Origin: Silene noctiflora | Taxonomy: Eukaryota > Streptophyta > Magnoliopsida > Caryophyllales > Caryophyllaceae | DNA length: 37,643 bases | Assembly: GCA_009801015.1 (NCBI GenBank) | Contig: VHZZ01000844.1 | Span: forward strand, 95,048 to 132,690 | Reading direction: 5' to 3' | In this document: positions 34,177 to 37,643 of the stretch, piece by piece | Position numbering within the stretch: position 1 is the stretch's first letter | Layout of the letters: each line of letters opens with the position of its first letter | The notes under the pieces: generated by a model | Seen by the model: only the letters and a program-made list of their open reading frames with translations | Databases searched by the model: none | What the model was told of the DNA's origin: nothing | Position numbers and translations under genes: made by a program

Positions 34177-34257
34177 TGGTGCTTGAACATGTTAAGTACT
34201 ATTTTTTTCATTTTGTTTTTTATCTTTTTATTTCAATAAAATATTTCTCACATATAA

Positions 34258-34333
34258 TAGAAGAGTGAAAGAACTGGGAAGATAGAGAAAATAGATAGAA
34301 GAGTGAAAGAACTGGGAAGATAAAGAAAATAGA
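34258..34333 (+). repeat. 38-bp tandem duplication
   Basis: TAGAAGAGTGAAAGAACTGG begins both units (34258 and 34296), and the copies differ at only one or two bases. It lies in intergenic DNA upstream of the BAGP1-like gene. Confidence 0.9.
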
Positions 34334-34464
34334 GAAAGTACTGAATGCAATGAATTTGTCAGGCGCTATCATTGGATACAGGACATATAAACGAACGTGA
34401 TTAAATGTTCACTATGACAATATAAATAGTCTAAAAATTTTAAATCCGACATACATAAAATATA

Positions 34465-34678
34465 TTTTCTCGGTTCTTGTCAATAGTTATCATTTTCCAT
34501 TTTTAGTATTAGTCAATAGTTATCATTTATATTATAGTAAAGCTGTTTTTGTAAATTAGCCATATGTAAGTGTTAGATTTATGATACAATATTATTATTA
34601 TTAAAATCCTTACTCTTAGATCTCATTGATTTTTCAGTGGAATTCAATTGATAACTAATGAGTAGGACAGAGGGAGCA
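34465..34678. mobile_element. Stowaway-like MITE
   Basis: The right end reads inversely as GCTCCCTCTGTCCTACTCAT followed by TAGTTATC. The left end reads TTCTCGGTTCTTGTCAATAG followed by TTATC. These match as imperfect inverted repeats with the CTCCCTCNGTCC Stowaway tip. GTCAATAGTTATCATTT is repeated within the left part. Ends are approximate. Confidence 0.6.
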
Positions 34679-34765
34679 AGTTATTGTTAGTCACTATCAT
34701 CTGATGGCAGTACATGTTAGAAAATAGATAAATAATGTAAAACGTTCTATAGAGTAAAGATCACG

Positions 34766-34767
<2 letters not shown>

Positions 34768-34853
<86 letters not shown>

Positions 34854-34882
34854 ATTATTATTNATTATTATTATTATTATTA

Positions 34883-34929
<47 letters not shown>

Positions 34930-34939
34930 TATTATTATA
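34768..34939. repeat. (ATT)n microsatellite with an N
   Basis: A long ATT array with a few interruptions and an N at 34863 suggests that its length was not resolved. A shorter ATT run (35078-35096) directly borders the left arm of the inverted repeat. Confidence 0.9.
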
Positions 34940-35099
34940 TTAAAATCAAGGATCAAGGAATTAAATTAAATTCAAGAATCACTAATCACTAATGAAAGCA
35001 TGGTAGAGTTGAACATATTTATTAATGAAAGCTCGAAAGAGAGAAATTAAATAGGTATACATATCATGGGTATACATATTTATTATTATTATTATTGAT

Positions 35100-35797
35100 T
35101 ACAATTTTACCCTTTTCATTTTTTTCCTCCTCACCCAAAAGATTTTTTTTTTCATTTCCCATTCCTTCACCTCCCTCCGTTCGACGTTACTCCGTCCACA
35201 TGTGCTCAGTCCGACGTTACTCCGTCGAACCATTTTTCATCCGACCTTACTCCGCTCTGGCATTTTGTAGCAGTTGGCTATGTTCACAATGTTGCAGACT
35301 TGCAATATTTCGGATCCAAAAGCATCGTAACGAATAGATTTGCAGTACTGGCTTCATAATGCTATTATTAAAATGCATCGTGAATTTGTAATCAATAATA
35401 TAGGCTCATAGTGCTACACACTTGCAGTACATTTTCAATGTCGTTTCAATGTTTATGCACCAATTTTAATATCTACTTCCCAATGTTAGCGTTCCACCAA
35501 CACACCACCGCCAATTATAAACCCTAATTTGATTGTAGTTGATAACAACTAAACATATTAATTTCACTAATTGATAAATCCTAATAATTTCAATAAAATA
35601 TATTCAAAATTGATAAACAGCTAAATTATTTCACTAATGGGAGATTATGAATTGTTCAAGTTTTTAGAGCAATTAGATTTGATCGTAAGGCATATGAGAG
35701 TTAATTTGTGTAGGTTTAGAAAGAAGGGTATGATATGGAAAGTTAATGAAAAAATGTATGTGAAAGAGTAAAGTCCGTATGTGAAAAAGTAATTCCG
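35100..35797 (-). mobile_element. MULE-like non-autonomous element, left copy (inverted arm), one end missing
   Basis: This 698-bp segment is the reverse complement of 36251-36949 with only scattered differences (I estimate about 97-98% identity by eye). Its right end carries the terminal repeat GTATGTGAAAAAGTAATTCCG. Its left end stops in the ATT microsatellite without the roughly 50-bp terminal part present in the other copy. It has no transposase; the reading frames inside are random, with repeated CGACGTTACTCCGTC words. TAAAATAAGG follows at 35798-35807. Confidence 0.8.
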
Positions 35798-36250
35798 TAA
35801 AATAAGGCCCGTCAAACACTTTTTTAACAGTTGGGCCTGACCCGCTTTTGATCAGCTTAGACAGTACCTTGTAATGGGTAAGCACTTAGCACTTTGTTTT
35901 TTCTTTTTCTTTCTTTTTTTTTTTTTTTTTTTTTAATGTAGTACTAAAATGATAAATACTTTTATTTTTATTTGACATTATTTTAAAAAAAATCGAAAAA
36001 ACACCAGTGATATTGAGGTAGATCTCCGACTGTTTGATCGTCATATGTCTTCGTTTATCAATGCAGTACATGTTTGTTCATTAACCATATGGTGGATGAA
36101 ATTAGAGGAAGATGGTATATAGAGAGAAAATAAATTAGAGAAGACTTAGAGAGAGAAAATAGAAGTAAAAAATGAGAAGGGTATAACTGTCAATAATTTA
36201 CTGCGATGAGTAAAATGTATACTGCGAAAATCAACACCCTATTTAATTAG
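35798..36250. other. Spacer between the inverted arms
   Basis: This 453-bp spacer contains GGCCCGTCAAAC and GGGCCTGACCCGC words at its left edge, which belong with the GCCCGAACCCGC sequence right of the other arm. It also has a T-run at 35900-35934 and AT-rich filler. No gene. Its orientation relative to the flanks appears flipped (see findings). Confidence 0.7.
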
Positions 36251-36995
36251 CGGAATTACTTTTTCACATACGGACTTTACTCTTTCACATACATTTTTTC
36301 ATTAACTTTCCATATCATACCCTTCTTTCTAAACCTACACAAATTAACTCTCATATGCCTTACGATCAAATCTAATTGCTCTAAAAACTTGAAGAATTCA
36401 TAATCTCCCATTAGTGAAATAATTTAGCTGTTTATCAATTTTGAATATATTTTATTGAAATTATTAGGGTTTATCAATTAGTGAAATTAATATGTTTAGT
36501 TGTTATCAACTACAATCAAATTAGGGTTTATAATTGGCGGTGGTGTGTTGGTGGAACGCTAACATTGGGAAGTAGATATTAAAATTGGTGCATAAACATT
36601 GAAACGGCATTGAAAATGTACTGCAAGTATGTAGCACTATGAGCCTATATTATTGATTACAAATTCACGATGTATTTTAATAATAGCATTATGACGCCAG
36701 TACTGCAAATCTATTCGTTACGATGCTTTTGGATCCGAAATATTGCAAGTCTGCAACATTGTGAACATAGCCAACTGCTACAAAATGCCAGAGCGGAGTA
36801 AGGTCGGATGAAAAATGGTTCGACGGAGTAACGTCGGACTGAGCACATGTGGACGGAGTAACGTCGAACGGAGGGAGGTGAAGGAATGGGTAATGAAAAA
36901 AAAAAATCTTTTGGGTGAGGAGGAAAAAAATGAAAAGGGTAAAATTGTAAAAGACGTATGTGAAATAGTAGAATCCGTATGTGAAAAAGTACAAC
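36251..36995 (+). mobile_element. MULE-like non-autonomous element, right copy, both ends present
   Basis: The left end CGGAATTACTTTTTCACATA and the right end TATGTGAAAAAGTACAAC form an inverted terminal repeat of about 45 bp, each holding two GTATGTGAAA words. The interior equals the left arm. The right flank is CCTTATTTTA (36996-37005). A 9-10 bp target-site duplication and long terminal repeats suggest a Mutator-like non-autonomous element. The minus-strand frames inside (for example 37055-36711) lack any domain. Confidence 0.75.
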
Positions 36996-37005
36996 CCTTA
37001 TTTTA

Positions 37006-37100
37006 TTGCCCGAACCCGCTAAGCGTGTGAGTTTCCACTGTCTGTACCCGCCCACTTCAAGAGAGCGGGCCGGCCCGCGGGCCTGACTGAAATCAAATGT
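37006..37100. mobile_element. GGGCC-rich older MITE remnant hosting the MULE-like insertion
   Basis: TTGCCCGAACCCGCTAAGCG and GAGCGGGCCGGCCCGCGG are typical of plant hAT-type MITEs built of GGGCC/CCCG words. Its other part seems to lie at about 35808-35870, now on the far side of the MULE-like copy and in flipped order. Confidence 0.45.
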
Positions 37101-37643
37101 AAAAAACTAGTATTTCTATTAAAACACGAGTTTGTTATCGCTACATCCCACTAAACCTTAACAAATGTCTTTAAAAGTTTACCCTTAAGAAAGTATACTA
37201 ATTTTCAAAAGATAGGTTTACCAAAGTTTGGAAAAAAAACACAAGTTTGGGAATGTTCTCTTACAAACATCAAATGTTCATTTTTGCTATGATCTTTGAG
37301 CGACATTGTTGGCGATTACATACACTCCCATGTGAATACTTGAAAAGTACTATCTTTATACGACAATCCCTCTTGGCGAATCTTTATACGACAAATGTAA
37401 ATACCGACAATCTCCTACTTATACGTAAGGAATAAGTATTTACTTGCGCTACCTAATTGGTTTAAAGGGTACAAATTGTAAATGAAATGAGCGGAGAACG
37501 GCGAAGGATTGAAGGTTTGAGGACTTTTATGAGGTTACTTTTAATAGCGGGTGATACGAAAATTAATCAACCTTCGTAGTAGCGGAAGCAAACAAATTGG
37601 ATCAGAGTAACACGCCTGTTTTTAGTAACTTGTTTAGGGTTGT
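37101..37643. other. Intergenic, nothing recognised
   Basis: AT-rich DNA with a duplicated TCTTTATACGACAA (37353 and 37381). No reading frame with a recognisable domain, no RNA gene and no transposon end that I can support. Confidence 0.5.

Noticed and set aside
34768-34939. ATT array as a functional element
   Set aside because: Simple microsatellite of uncertain length with an N; no further meaning can be supported.
36711-37055. 114-codon minus-strand frame and its counterpart at 35095-35337
   Set aside because: The two are the same sequence in the inverted arms of a non-autonomous element; composition and breaks look random and no domain is seen.
1-37643. CRISPR arrays, operons, bacterial or organellar gene clusters
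   Set aside because: The window is nuclear plant DNA with spliced genes; no regularly spaced repeats or prokaryotic gene layout is present.

Overview
This window is nuclear DNA from a flowering plant. It is AT-rich, its genes carry many GT-AG introns, and it is full of small DNA transposons, including Stowaway-like MITEs, hAT-like 'GAGCC' and 'GACCCG' elements and a MITE family with AAGACGGT-type ends. The recurring string ACTCCGTA and the AAGACGGT MITEs suggest Caryophyllales (spinach, beet or quinoa type), but that is a recollection-based inference. Single Ns at 641, 11538, 13906 and 34863 and a 35-N gap at 24351-24385 mark a draft assembly.

Three host genes could be rebuilt exon by exon with frames closing throughout. 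(1) A plus-strand, 3-exon gene (2517-6467) encodes mitochondrial ribosomal protein mL43 (119 aa). (2) A minus-strand, 13-exon gene (17602-9038) encodes the WD-repeat initiation factor eIF2A (516 aa). (3) A minus-strand, 18-exon gene (33623-20859) encodes a membrane-anchored C2-GRAM-VASt protein of the BAGP1 type (598 aa from the first ATG). mL43 and eIF2A converge; eIF2A and the BAGP1-like gene are in tandem. Two of the three are translation factors, one mitochondrial and one cytosolic. Nothing suggests an operon-like system.

Between mL43 and eIF2A lies a broken minus-strand copy of the m6A RNA methyltransferase gene MTA (about 8125-7650). It keeps parts of the N-terminal half and the CCCH zinc-finger region and lacks the catalytic domain. 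Next to it is an unrecognised 3'-exon-like piece (7060-7210).

The rest is repeats. At 1-417 there is a possible LTR end, followed by a perfect 228-bp duplication around a single N that is probably an assembly fault. A 136-bp tandem duplication sits just upstream of the eIF2A start, and a 64-bp tandem duplication covers its stop codon. The 18.2-20.8 kb intergenic region holds MITEs and a LINE tail. The 34.1-37.1 kb region holds a Helitron-like end, ATT microsatellites and a 0.7-kb inverted repeat made of two copies of one MULE-like element. The target-site duplications there indicate that the segment between the copies has flipped by recombination.
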